From Leishmania infantum JPCM5 (lineage: Eukaryota > Euglenozoa > Kinetoplastea > Trypanosomatida > Trypanosomatidae): a DNA stretch of 64,000 bases. Below, one piece after another: positions 51,112-61,700 of this stretch. Position 1 is the first letter of the stretch; each line of letters begins with the position of its first letter. A model generated the notes under the pieces. The model was not told where the DNA came from. It saw only the letters and a program-made list of their open reading frames with translations, and made no database searches. Location of the stretch: contig NC_009394.2 in assembly GCF_000002875.2 (NCBI RefSeq), positions 248,001 through 312,000 on the forward strand, in the 5' to 3' direction. The translations under genes were made by a program, and so were the position numbers.

Positions 51112-52893
51112 TTAAATGATAGGCACCATCACCACCGCCGTGAAGATGTTCGATGGACTAACAATCATGAGTATAAGGAGCACGACGCCAGCCGCTGCTA
51201 TCACCACTGAGGACGCGATGGCACCCTTGCACACGTCGTCGCACGCCGATCCGATGTTGTACGCGGGGCACTTGGGGGCCGTGATCGTCTTACAGGCGGT
51301 AGTGCAGTTGTAGAAGCAGAAGGGGCCAAGGTTCCAGCCACTGCTATTCAGCGAGTTCAAAAACGCTCGCGTCCGTTTCCACGGGGATTTCACCAAGCGA
51401 TCTTGCGTGTACAACAGGTCGTGGCCTCGCGGGCCCCAGAATATCAAAATCGAAATCGTGCCGTCGTTGCTGCGGTCGGTGGTAATGTTGCCGCACCACG
51501 TCGAAACGTTCACGTCGCCGTCCACGAGCGTCGTGATGTTCGTTGGAGGTACCACGAACTCGTTCAGAAAGTCGTCGGTGTTGTACGCCTCCGTAGCGTC
51601 GATGCGCATCCAGTTGTAGACCTGGGTCATGAGGCAGCTGTCGTTGGTGGGAAAGGCTGCTGTAGGGAAGGCTGCAATACCTTTGTGACGACCTGAAAGG
51701 ATGCCTTCGCTGCTGCTGCTGCTGCTGCTGCCGCTGCTGCTGCTGCTACTGCTGCTGCTGCTACTGCTGCTGCTGCTGCCGCTACTGCTGCTCTCTTCCG
51801 GATGGATAGGGGTCGCTGAGACAATCAAAAACTGGGTAGTGGTGAGGATGTACCAACTGTCTGAGGTACGCTCAAAGAAGAGCTGAATCTTACCGCCGAT
51901 TAACGAAGTGTCAAGGTCGATCATTTTCTGCGGCACCAGCGACGGCGAGGTAGCCGAAGATGCTGTCGCGTCAAGACCGGCGATTGTGCTGCCGTTGGCG
52001 GTCACATACAACACCTGGGTACCGTCTTTGCTCGCTTGAAGGATTCGACCAAAGTCGGCTGCGAGAGGCGTGCTCACCTTCCACGACTTGGAGCTGGGCT
52101 GGATGTAAGACCAGCAGTACATCTGCAAGGTCGCGTTCACGATGAAGGCGCGACTGAGATGGGACAGAACGGTGATCGCGCCTGGCACGAAGTAGGGGTC
52201 GCTGGTGAAGTTCACCTGCCCTACCGGACTGCCCAGGCTCGGAATATATAGAACACTATGGTAGCCGGTATTGGAGATGAAGACGGAGGTTTTGCCGCTG
52301 ATGATCGAAACGGCAAGCGAGTTTGGCGTATTCAGGGTATTCGCGTTTAAAATCGTTGTTGTCACATTCGTCGTGGCGTTGGTGAAGCGAAGGGCGTTGT
52401 TTAGGGTATCAGCCAAGTAGAAGCCGCCGTTACCGTACGCGAGGGAGTTGGCACGACTGTCACCAGTAGGGATGCCGCCGAAGAGGGCGTCTGGGGAAGG
52501 GCCGTCCTGGTCGCCTCTCTTTCTGTTATTGCCGGCAATGGTGGAAAGATAACCTGCCTTGGAGATCAAGCGAATGGCAGAGCCGCTGCCTCCCATGTCC
52601 GAGAACACGACCCCGCCGCCGACCATGGCGCCGCCGTAGCCGACTACACCGTATATGCCCACTCCACTGGGACCATCTGTCGAGTCGCCACCGCCCGGGG
52701 CGCTGCGGAAGATGACGTGGTAATAGTATGTGCCATCGTAGTAGTCGCTGGAGCTCGAGCCTTGCGCGGCGGCCGGGCGGTGCAACAAAATACAGAGAAC
52801 AGCCAGGGCGGCGGCAAAGAGCTGGTGGGGCGACGGTCCCCGTGCCCGCCGTACCGGCCATCGCCTTGTCGTGACAGCTGCGCACCGCGACAT
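51112..52893 (-). CDS. NHL-like beta-propeller surface protein with poly-serine stalk
   Basis: A 593-residue protein. A hydrophobic segment near residues 26-44 (LFAAALAVLCILLHRPAAAQ) is the signal peptide, preceded by a basic stretch. Residues about 118-170 carry AGNNRKRGDQDGPSPDALF followed by NSLAYGNGGFYLADTLNNAL, a good match to an NHL repeat (AG...G..DG....A.F..P...A......LYVADT.N..IR). More propeller blades probably follow. A run of more than 25 residues, nearly all Ser with a few Gly (about residues 367-396), forms a stalk encoded by CTG/CTA/CCG triplets on the plus strand. A cysteine-rich segment (CFYNCTTACKTI...KCPAYNIGSACDDVC) precedes a C-terminal hydrophobic segment of about 35 residues that reaches the C-terminus. 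NHL propellers usually bind proteins or ligands; the partner is unknown. Confidence 0.85.
   Translation of the reverse strand: MSRCAAVTTRRWPVRRARGPSPHQLFAAALAVLCILLHRPAAAQGSSSSDYYDGTYYYHVIFRSAPGGGDSTDGPSGVGIYGVVGYGGAMVGGGVVFSDMGGSGSAIRLISKAGYLSTIAGNNRKRGDQDGPSPDALFGGIPTGDSRANSLAYGNGGFYLADTLNNALRFTNATTNVTTTILNANTLNTPNSLAVSIISGKTSVFISNTGYHSVLYIPSLGSPVGQVNFTSDPYFVPGAITVLSHLSRAFIVNATLQMYCWSYIQPSSKSWKVSTPLAADFGRILQASKDGTQVLYVTANGSTIAGLDATASSATSPSLVPQKMIDLDTSLIGGKIQLFFERTSDSWYILTTTQFLIVSATPIHPEESSSSGSSSSSSSSSSSSSSSGSSSSSSSEGILSGRHKGIAAFPTAAFPTNDSCLMTQVYNWMRIDATEAYNTDDFLNEFVVPPTNITTLVDGDVNVSTWCGNITTDRSNDGTISILIFWGPRGHDLLYTQDRLVKSPWKRTRAFLNSLNSSGWNLGPFCFYNCTTACKTITAPKCPAYNIGSACDDVCKGAIASSVVIAAAGVVLLILMIVSPSNIFTAVVMVPII
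51705..51795 (-). repeat. Triplet repeat encoding the poly-serine stalk
   Basis: CTG-rich triplets with CTA and CCG variants on the plus strand read as AGC, AGT/TAG-free Ser and GGC Gly codons on the coding strand. The tract is in frame and likely to vary in length. Confidence 0.85.
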
Positions 52894-54449
52894 CCGCTCG
52901 CGTGCGTTTGTGTGCTGCGACGACTGGAAGAGGCGGCGGCGGCAGGCGAGGGGCGAGGGGGGGGAACAAGGCTCACGCTCGTTGTGCGCGTGTGCGCGCC
53001 TATGTACTACCGAAATGGAAAGGAGAGTAAAAAAAGAATGGTGGGTGTGGTGGCGGAGGGCAGACGAACGAGCTCACTCTTACACAGACAGGTGGTGGCA
53101 GGGAGGGGCGAGGGGGTGCAACTTGAATCTGCTATACCAGAAAAGATACACAAGCAAGAGCTAAGGAAAACAGATGAGGCAGGTAACAATGAGAAAATGA
53201 AGGAGGGTGACGGTGGGGCGGCGGCCGGGTGGGCGAGGAGGGCGGGCTGCCGTGGCGTTCCTCCTGTCTAAAGTGTGCGACCCCTCCTTTCTGTGCTCTT
53301 CGCCAGGCACTCTGTTGGTGCAGCCGCGATGGGTATAGGGTGAGACAGAAAAGAGAAACACCCGCGCACGCACGGAGGACGGTTTCAAGTGGGGGGGGGG
53401 AAGAGGGGAGCCAAAGACACAACCACACAGAGACGCAGACAATACCCAACACGAGAAACCGGAGGTGAGCAGTGCAGACGTGAAACGCGTTTCGAAAAGA
53501 AGAGGGGGAAGGAGGGGGGCGGCAGCGGGCCAGCGCGTCGTCGCCTTGAGAGAAGTGCCCGTTGCAGGTGTTGGTATTGTTCCTTGTTTCTTCCAAAGGC
53601 GTTGCACGGCAGTTAAGCGATGGAGGGCAGAGACAGCGGGGAGGGAGCACACGTGTGCACCACGTTTGCAGGCGAGTGATGGTGGAAGGGGAAGGGGTGG
53701 GGAGCCAAGAGCAATCACGGTGATGTGTGAAAAGCAGAGGGAGGAGGAAGAGGACAGAGATAAGTCGTTGAGGTTGCAGGGCGGCATCCAGCGTAGATGC
53801 TAAGCAGCAGCGCACAAGCCACATCGCATGCTTTTCCCCAGAGAAGATGGGGGAGGGAACACTCAAGCGCGTGCGTGTGTGTCCATGTCTGCGAGCGAGG
53901 AAGACAGGATGGTAAAGGAAAGAGACGAAGGGACACACACACACACGCACATGAATGCTTCACATCCACATACATACACGCGTTCTCCGTTTCTCTCGAT
54001 TTCTCTCGCACAACACCGTACAACAGGGACACACGACTTCAATAAGGCGTGGCACCCCTTGCCCAATGGGGATCCGTCAAGACAGTGCACCTCCGCACCT
54101 TGTTGGTGACCGAGGCTTGGCTGATTACCATATATATTTTCTTTTCTTCATATGCTGCTCACTCTAAAGTGATGTGGCACTGCGTCCCCCCGTCGGTACT
54201 CGTATGGATGCCGCTGATACGGTCGCAATACACAGTGACCCTAGTCGAGATACCGGCGTGGGTGGGCGAGACGATGTCGAGGCACTACGAGGAGTACACA
54301 GACACGCCTGCCCACGCGCGCGCACAACGGGCGTTTCTCAGCAGACTACACCTCCGCCATCGTTGTCAGTTGTGTGAATAAACAGTATAGCAACCGCCGC
54401 TTATCGTGGCACCGAGGATACTTGGAATCGCCCGCGTCATCTCGCGCGC
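52894..54449. other. Intergenic region
   Basis: About 1.5 kb, purine-rich on the plus strand, with a G homopolymer at about 53391-53400 and an AC run near 53934-53947. No gene supported. Confidence 0.65.
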
Positions 54450-55181
54450 TCACGACTTTGGGACGCGGTTGACCGGCTGTCCGTGCTTGTCCAGGTGAGT
54501 GAAAGGGCATGCCGCGCCTCTTTGGCAGCCCTCAGGTGTGCGGTAGAAGTGGCACACCCCACTGATGCCCGCGTTCGCGACGTTGCTCGTGATGGAACCG
54601 TTGCTGCTGTTGTGCGCGTGGTAGACGGTATTATCCACGTGCTGGGCGTTGCGGCGCAGCTGTGCGATGCGATAGTCATTGAGCTTCTCAGCCAGGTTCG
54701 GGTCGTCGGGGGACGGCAGCGGCGGAAGCGGAGGGGCGCCGGCGGCAGCAGACAGTGACGACGATGGAGTGGCAGACGCCGACCCAGACAGCAACGACGA
54801 CAGAGTGGCTCCGCTGTTGCTGCCGCTGTTGTTCCCACTTGATGCCCCACCGTGTGGCTTTTTGTGCTCGAAGGAGGTGAGCTGCTGCACATCCACCTCC
54901 TCCCGGTCCACGCCATAGTAGCCATCGCACACCTTGTAGAAGTCCATGAGCGCTTGATGGGCAATGAACGGCGATGGGCGGAGCGTGTGGTCGTGCGGCT
55001 GCACTGCCTCATAGAGGGCTTCGGGGGAGAGTGCCGTGTACGGCTTCGGCTCGGCAGCCCGCACGAGACACAGCATCGCAGGGGTGGCGTTCTCGATCAG
55101 GTAGTTCACACGACCCGCTTTTCGGCGACGCGCCGCCGTGGCTGGTGCCTCTACCGCCTCCTTGTAGGCTGTTGTAGACAT
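54450..55181 (-). CDS. CCCH zinc-finger protein
   Basis: A 243-residue protein starting at the ATG of MSTTAYKEAVEA (12 codons further upstream only a TTG is available). Near the C-terminus is a single CCCH zinc finger with spacing C-x8-C-x5-C-x3-H (Cys210, Cys219, Cys225, His229), typical of RNA-binding fingers that read AU-rich or similar elements. The N-terminal half contains an Arg/Lys-rich stretch and a folded-looking region (about residues 25-110) with YLIENATPAMLCLV and YKVCDGYYGVDREEV. The middle is Ser/Gly/Pro-rich. Such proteins regulate mRNA stability or translation in trypanosomatids, where this is the main level of control. The N-terminal region was not recognised. Confidence 0.88.
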   Translation of the reverse strand: MSTTAYKEAVEAPATAARRRKAGRVNYLIENATPAMLCLVRAAEPKPYTALSPEALYEAVQPHDHTLRPSPFIAHQALMDFYKVCDGYYGVDREEVDVQQLTSFEHKKPHGGASSGNNSGSNSGATLSSLLSGSASATPSSSLSAAAGAPPLPPLPSPDDPNLAEKLNDYRIAQLRRNAQHVDNTVYHAHNSSNGSITSNVANAGISGVCHFYRTPEGCQRGAACPFTHLDKHGQPVNRVPKS

Positions 55182-55722
55182 GTGCACCGCGAAAAGACCA
55201 GGAGCTGAGTTGCCCAAAGGAGGCTGGGATGAGAAGCACAGGCGCTCACCAGCACGTTGCGTGTGCGTGTGGGTTTCCCCCTTTCACCAAGTCTTGCTCT
55301 CCTCTCAGAAAGCGGAGCTGGATAGCTCAGAGGTTGCCGCGGAGGGGCACACTAAGAGAGAGAGAGGGGGAGAGGGAGGCCTCTCCTCACCTCCGAATAA
55401 AGGAAGAGAAGCACACACAAGAAGGAGCAGAGGCGGCGCAGAGGCGGAGTCCACTTGTGTGCTTGTCACTCGCGTGGACTGCTGTTCTCGTCAGAAAACA
55501 AAATGGGGAGGGAGTGAGAGATGGGAAGGGGGGGGTGGAGAGGGTGGAGTACGGGTATACGTATGTATGGATGCGTGTGTGCGCATGCCGAGGCAAACGG
55601 CGAGACCACCCGCTACAAGAGATGGAAGGCGAGAGAGGGGGAGGGAGGGAGCGAGGTGTTCAAGCAGGAGAGCCCCTCCCTTCAACCGCCACTGTCAGAC
55701 AAAGGACGACAAAAGAGGGAAG

Positions 55723-55753
<31 letters not shown>

Positions 55754-56136
55754 AAGCGGGCAAAGGAGAAGGGGGGAGGGGCGAGGCGGTGGTGGTTTGC
55801 TCGACCACCGCCTCGGCAACGCCTGACGGCACGCATACGTGCGCGGACCGCAATGATCAGCGCCACCATGGCAAGTAGCCTTTTTCCCCCGCTATCTTCC
55901 AGTAGCACAGGAGACGTCAAGTACGCGGCACCGCCCCCTGCTCCCCTCTCCCTGCTCATCCGGTTCCACAACAACACAGCCAGCGCACCAGGTTGTGGGA
56001 GTGTCTGTGTGTTTCAAGCGCTCGTGGGCGGCAGAAGACTCTCTCTCCCTGTGGCCCAACCGCGTAGGAGAAGTTGCGCGGAGACACGCACGCGCACGTA
56101 CGCGCGTAGCAATCAACGAGGCAGGCCTGGGGAGCA
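55182..56136. other. Intergenic region
   Basis: GAGAGAGA and GGGAGG tracts on the plus strand (55350-55400, 55620-55660) are the complement of pyrimidine tracts for trans-splicing. There is an AC run at 55731-55754. No gene seen. Confidence 0.65.
55731..55754. repeat. (AC)n microsatellite
   Basis: A perfect AC run following a short CG run. Confidence 0.9.
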
Positions 56137-57849
56137 CTACTGTGGTGGCAGCAGCTTGAATTTATCGATGGCCCACTCCCGATACATCGCCATCTCACAC
56201 GCGGGAAGGGCGAGGTATTGGTCTACCATGTCGTAGCTGATGGACGCCGCGATCTTGTCGAAGTCAACGCGCCCCTCGCGCCCTTCCTGACACTCGATGC
56301 TGTCGTCGTCGAATGTAGCGCCGCGGCGGGAGCGATAGTGCGGGTTTCTGCGGCACTGACGCAGGTAAAGAACGTAGCCCAACAGCTCTGCCATGGCCCA
56401 AAGAGGTCGCTCGGCCATTTTGGCCGACGTGTGCTCGCCTTCAGCGCCACCCTCATCATTCCCAGAGAGCTCACGTGCAACCCCCTCGGATGCCAGCTTC
56501 CGCAGCGGCGGGGTGCGATGCTGCCAATGGTGCGCCGTCGCCACGTCCGCGTCGCTCGGGAGTACCTCACGCAGCTCGTCGCCTACAAAACATACGGTGC
56601 GGTAGTGATGTCCCGGGAACAGCTGCACTTCTCCCGTCTCCGGTGAAGGCAGCATCAGCACGCAGCCGTCACGCGTGGCTGCCTGCTTGCGTTTTTCCTG
56701 TAAGAGCGTCAGCAACTCGCGACGGATCTCTTTCATTTCGTGCGTGATAGCCTTGCGTTGGCGCGACAGCTCCGACAGGAGGTGGCTCGTGGAGTCACCA
56801 CCCTCCGCTGCACCGGAAGGAGCACGGGCAGTGGAGTCTCCACTGCCCCTGCCCGCATCACCTCCAGCGTCGCCCACCGCGGATACTGGGGCGCTCAGCT
56901 CTTTGTTCTGCCGCCGCGCCCGAATGCGTCGCATGGACCACAGGTTTTTTGTCCTAAGGAGGTCTGCGCGTGCCGCGACTAACTGCGAGGCACGTGACTG
57001 CAGCTCTTGCCGACGCTGACGGCGCTGGCGGCGCTGTAGCAGCGCGCCGGTGCAGTCAAGCAGCAGCACTGGCCGGTCACCGTAGCAGTGCAACGGGCGA
57101 GACGCAGCACCTTCAGCGGCGACAACACAGTCGCCGACGTCGCAGGCACCGGTAGCGCTCCGGCCGTCTTCCGCGGCTGCCTTCGCGGCGCGCGGGGCAA
57201 ACAGAGCACGAGGAATAAGAAATGGATGCTCGGCAGGGACGATCATGCGCTTGTGGTTGAGCATAACGACGAAGTCGCGGCGGCTGTTGGAGCTGACGTG
57301 TGCGGTCTTCCCGGACAGGGATAATGCGGGCGCATCTGCAGCATGATGCGCAGCAGCTGCGTTGTGGGTCGGGGGATCACCGGAGGCCACACGGGACTGA
57401 CACGGCAGGGATGGCGGGAGCAACGCCGAGGCTGGAGTCGGTTGGGCAGAGGGGGGCGACGAGAAGCGGGGAGGATGACCACCGACTGAGTTCTCCTCGC
57501 TGACGGTGGGGATGGCGATACTGCTGTCTGCCATGTCTGCCGTATCTGCCGTGTGCGGCCGTCGCCTCTGCGGCTCCTCGCAGCGGCGGGCTAATGCAGC
57601 AGAGGGAGGCGCAGGTGTGATGAGTGGGCATTGGGCATCCTTGGAGCTGTGCCCTAACCCACCTCTTTCCGTATGCCGCACTTGCGTTGCATCGTCGGAT
57701 GCGGCGCGTGACCGTGTTGTCGGCTCTGACATGCCATCGCCCGGCCGCGCACGCTTCCGATTCGACGAGTGCGTCGACGAGGTAGCGCTGGTGCTCGCGC
57801 CGCTGTGCTGCGACGGAGGTGACCCGGAGGACGAGCAGGAGGGGCGCAT
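56137..57849 (-). CDS. Hypothetical protein with N-terminal basic, nuclear-signal-like stretch
   Basis: A 570-residue protein starting at the ATG of MRPSCSSSGS; the frame extends 15 codons upstream only to a GTG. Residues 1-150 are Ser/Thr/Pro-rich and disordered, with NRKRARPG near residue 32 as a possible nuclear localisation signal. A folded-looking part (about 185-265) reads SRRDFVVMLNHKRMIVPAEH and HPFLIPRALFAPRA, followed by an Arg/Gln-rich helix (QRRQRRQRRQELQSR) and a second helix-rich region (KAITHEMKEIRRELLTLLQE). The C-terminal 100 residues, with WAMAELLGYVLYLRQCRRNP and the end MYREWAIDKFKLLPPQ, look like a small helical domain. I do not recognise the family. A nuclear regulatory or chromatin role would be inference from the basic signal only. 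Confidence 0.8.
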   Translation of the reverse strand: MRPSCSSSGSPPSQHSGASTSATSSTHSSNRKRARPGDGMSEPTTRSRAASDDATQVRHTERGGLGHSSKDAQCPLITPAPPSAALARRCEEPQRRRPHTADTADMADSSIAIPTVSEENSVGGHPPRFSSPPSAQPTPASALLPPSLPCQSRVASGDPPTHNAAAAHHAADAPALSLSGKTAHVSSNSRRDFVVMLNHKRMIVPAEHPFLIPRALFAPRAAKAAAEDGRSATGACDVGDCVVAAEGAASRPLHCYGDRPVLLLDCTGALLQRRQRRQRRQELQSRASQLVAARADLLRTKNLWSMRRIRARRQNKELSAPVSAVGDAGGDAGRGSGDSTARAPSGAAEGGDSTSHLLSELSRQRKAITHEMKEIRRELLTLLQEKRKQAATRDGCVLMLPSPETGEVQLFPGHHYRTVCFVGDELREVLPSDADVATAHHWQHRTPPLRKLASEGVARELSGNDEGGAEGEHTSAKMAERPLWAMAELLGYVLYLRQCRRNPHYRSRRGATFDDDSIECQEGREGRVDFDKIAASISYDMVDQYLALPACEMAMYREWAIDKFKLLPPQ

Positions 57850-58792
57850 GCGCTTCGCATGCAGAGAAAGAAAGAAACACCAGAGGGATTCCACGTGGGG
57901 TGTGTGGAAAAGGGCACGAGGGGAGACGGCGACGAGAGGGGGAGGTGCGTGCGCTTGGGTGTGCGCAGAAGCAGAAAAGAAGTGGAGCGGCGACTGTTCC
58001 TAGATGCAGTCATGAAAGGCCGGGCAAGCGACATCACTCACTGCACGCGTAGTGCTGCAGGTGAGCGTGTCCATGTGGGTGGGTCATCGGACGATGCGAA
58101 AACGAAAGCGGCAGCCGCACTGGGAGCTCGGGTAGCGGTGCCGTTTTGGTATCTCGCGCGAGTGTATTCTGCTTTTCGTCGTCGACGGGTTGGCTTGAAT
58201 GCCAAGCCCCTTTTAAGGTGGTGGAAGAGTTGGGGGGAGGGGGTGAGGAGGGGGGGGGAGGCGCATGCGCGCGTGTACCTGTGCGGGCGTCGACGTGTGC
58301 GGCAGTGCAGCGAGACGAGAACCTGAAGCCATAGGGGGCGACAGAGGCGGGGGATGGGCCCACAGGTTCACACGCACAAGCACGCACACGCAAACACACA
58401 CACGCAGACCTCGACAGACACGCAGGGAGTTTAACAAGGCATACAAGATACGTACATCTAGGCATAGTAGACAGCGGCAATCACAGGTCGGTACACGTCT
58501 ATACAAAACATGCACGCACGCACCCGACAGAGGGTGCGTGGAAGATCGAGCTCTCATACACCCGCACACACACACACACACACACACACAACCATACAAA
58601 AAAAAAAGGACAGAAGCCTGCAAGCAAATACAGAGCCACCACCACCACATAGCAGAACAGAGAACCTTGAATAGACATGCAGTGCGCGATGATGATAGAG
58701 GAGGGGGGGCTGTGACGGGTAACACTGCGATGCCAACCATGGGCAGCGTGGACAACGATCACAAAAAAGCGCGCACGGACACTCTTTCGCAG
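57850..58792. other. Intergenic region with CA repeat
   Basis: This contains a CA run at 58565-58591, an A homopolymer at about 58599-58608 and G runs near 58235-58258. No gene seen. Confidence 0.65.
58565..58591. repeat. (CA)n microsatellite
   Basis: A perfect CA run of about 13 units in the 3' UTR of the large low-complexity gene. Confidence 0.9.
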
Positions 58793-61700
58793 TCACACAG
58801 TCGCACCGGGATGCACCTCACCACTGCCGCCGACAGCGAACCCTTCTCCTTGCTCACCCCACCCCCTTCTCACTGCGGTGGGAGAGGCTCCAGTCCGGTG
58901 GGAGGAGGAGGGGCTTCCCTGCCCAGGCTCTACGTTGACGTCGCGTCGCTCGCTGCAGCCTCGCCGCTGCACTGGCTTGCCGGAAGAGGCGAAGGCGCAC
59001 GGCGGGGCGACTGCTCCGATCTCTGCCGTTTGTGCTGACGTCGATGACGGTGCGTCACCTGGATCGCGGTGCGTCTCTGCCGCTGCCGCCGATGCCGAAG
59101 TGCGCATCTGCATCAATGCCAGCAGCTCCGGTGGGAGAGATGGCCGTTGACGAGGTGAGTGCACAAGAGAAGACATGGAAGGCGGCGCGATGGTAGAGGT
59201 AGGCGGCCCCGTCCTTCGCGGCGGCGAGGCGATGAACGTGGCTAGGGGCAGTGGGGCCGTGGCAGAGGAGGGGGAGGACACTAGCGGCTCGATGGGGGCG
59301 GTAGTGAGGACGGGACTAGCAAACAAGCGCAGCTCGTCGGCGAGAGTCGGCTGCGGCGCCGTGGAAAAGGTCCGGGGCTGGACCGGCTGGAGCTGTAGCA
59401 TGAGCGACGCTGAAGCGCGAGAGCGGCCGCTGCTGGCGATGTGAAAGCTTTCCATGCTCCTCGTCATGCTGCTGTCACTGCTCGTGCGACGCTGACGGCC
59501 GCTGTTGAGAGGAGACGGAGAGGGAGCATCCATGCGTCCGCCCAATGGCGTGGCAGCGCCCAGCGCGTACTCCAGCCCTGCCCACACGGTGGGCGTCGCA
59601 AGGGCGGAAGGTGATGAGCGCAGTGTGGAGAATGACAAGGCGCGATTCGCACGGTGGCGGCCGCCAATGTCGCGAAGGCTGCCTCTGATGCGGCCGCTGC
59701 CAAGGCTGCGGCTCCGACAAGAGGATCCACGCACGTGCTGCGTCCGCTGCTCAGCGGCGCTGGCGATCGAGGTGGAGGGGGGAGACCGGGCGCTGAACCC
59801 ATCTCGCGTCTCGCCGTGTCGCAGTGGGGCCTGGTTGAGCTCGGTGGACGGCAGCGATAGCCGCCCGCTCGGCGTACGAGGTGCAAAGGGTGAGAGCGAC
59901 AGGGGCGACGACGTCGACAACGCCCACGACTGTCGCGGCGAGGCGGTGCGCTGCTCCGACGATAGCAGCAGCGAGTGACGACTGCTTTCCGCTGCTTCCT
60001 CGACACCGTCACCGCGACGGCGCGCATCGCCAGGCGAGAACGCATAGGGCGGCGGAGGCGCGCGGTGCTGTCGCTGCTGACGTGGGTGGGAGAGGGCAAG
60101 CGCCGCCGGGGTAGAATACGCCGTTGGCCAACGCTCGACACTGTCGGTGTTGCTGTTGGCGACGGAGACGGAGGCGATGGCACTCCCGAACGTTAGCCGC
60201 TGCGGCGCTACTCCGAAGGCCTCGCTGAAGCGACTGCCACTGCTGTCGGTGCGACTTATGCCGCGGACGCTGACGGATGGGGAGTGCATGCCCATGGACG
60301 AGTGTGACTGTTGCCGCCGTCGGTGCTTCTGCTGCTGCTTCCGTGGTGCCCACGAGCGTCGCCGTGCCACCGCGCTGCCGTAGACCGTGCTGCCTGCCGC
60401 GCGCACACCTCGTCCCTCGTCGTCTTCGGTAAAACCGCCACCGCCGCTCGTACGGGTGCCGCCTCCACTCCCCGGAGAGGCCGCCGCTGCCGCCAGGAAA
60501 AAGCTGAGCGAGCCGGTGGAGCGCCGCGAAGGGGATGAGAGTGGCGAGGGCTGGGGCTGCTGGGGAGAACGCGCCAGATCGCATACCTTGGGTGTCATCG
60601 CCCCCGTCGTCGAGCCGCCTCGCGCGTGCGTAAGGCGTGTCCTGCGAGCCAAGAGCTGGATGTCCGCCTCCTGAGAGAGCGACAGCCAGTTCGCACCGCT
60701 TGGCGCGGCTGTCGAGGTGCTGCCCCTCCAGCCGTGATAGACCTGCAGGAAGGAGCCGGAGCCGCGAAAGGGGGACAGATGCAAGGTTGAGGCCGCAGCC
60801 GGGGCGGCTTCTGCGACAGCCGTCCTTGACGGGGTCACGATCACGGTGGCAGATGCCCGCGCAGCTGGAGGGGACGCATAGACACCAGATAGACGCGTTG
60901 GTGTCATGCTGCTACTGCTGTTGCTACTGCCGCGCACGTGTACATCATCGCCGCCTTGCTCCCCTTGGCGGACAAGATGCTGCGGCTCGTGACCTTTACC
61001 AGGACTGTGGCGGAGGCCGCCGTTGCCGCACTTCCTCTTGGCCTGGTCGCACGGCATCATGGACCGCGCCGACGCAGTGGCCGCTGCCGTGGGCAAGCGG
61101 CCGTATGGGTTTCGGTCTGCGGTCCCAATCTTGATCTCGTTTTCGACGTCTTCGCTGTCGTCTCTGGTCGCGCGGGGACTCGTTCGTCCCCCAGTCGACG
61201 TTGCGGGGGCGACCTGTGGGTGGCGATGAAAGCTCCTCCGGCTGCTGTGGCTGCTGTTCCCTTGCTCGTGCGAGCACGGCGTCGCCGTGGACCAAGTGGA
61301 CGCCTGCAACAGCGACTGCAAGCGTGTCTGCGCCGGAGTGGAGAAGATGGAGAGTATAGAGGACCGCGCGGAGGACTCCTCCGGAGTGGCGGTGACGACC
61401 GTTGCTGCTGCACCACGGTGGCTGTGCTCACCCACGTTGGCTCTACCCCACGCAGCGGTGCTCGCCGCTGAGGCGTGTAGGCGCCGCTCGTCTGCGGATA
61501 GTGCGAGGCGGCCGGCGACTCGGTGCGGTGTGCAGGTGGAGGGCCCCGTTGTGGTCATGCTGGCGGCGGTCCCGCACTTGCCACGCGTCACGTCGAGTGG
61601 CGAAAGTGGCGACGCCGACAGGTTGCCGTCGGATACCACCTCGTCTTCCATGTCCATCAAACGTCGAATGGCAGTCCGGCTTTGCGAGGGCGGGCTGGAG

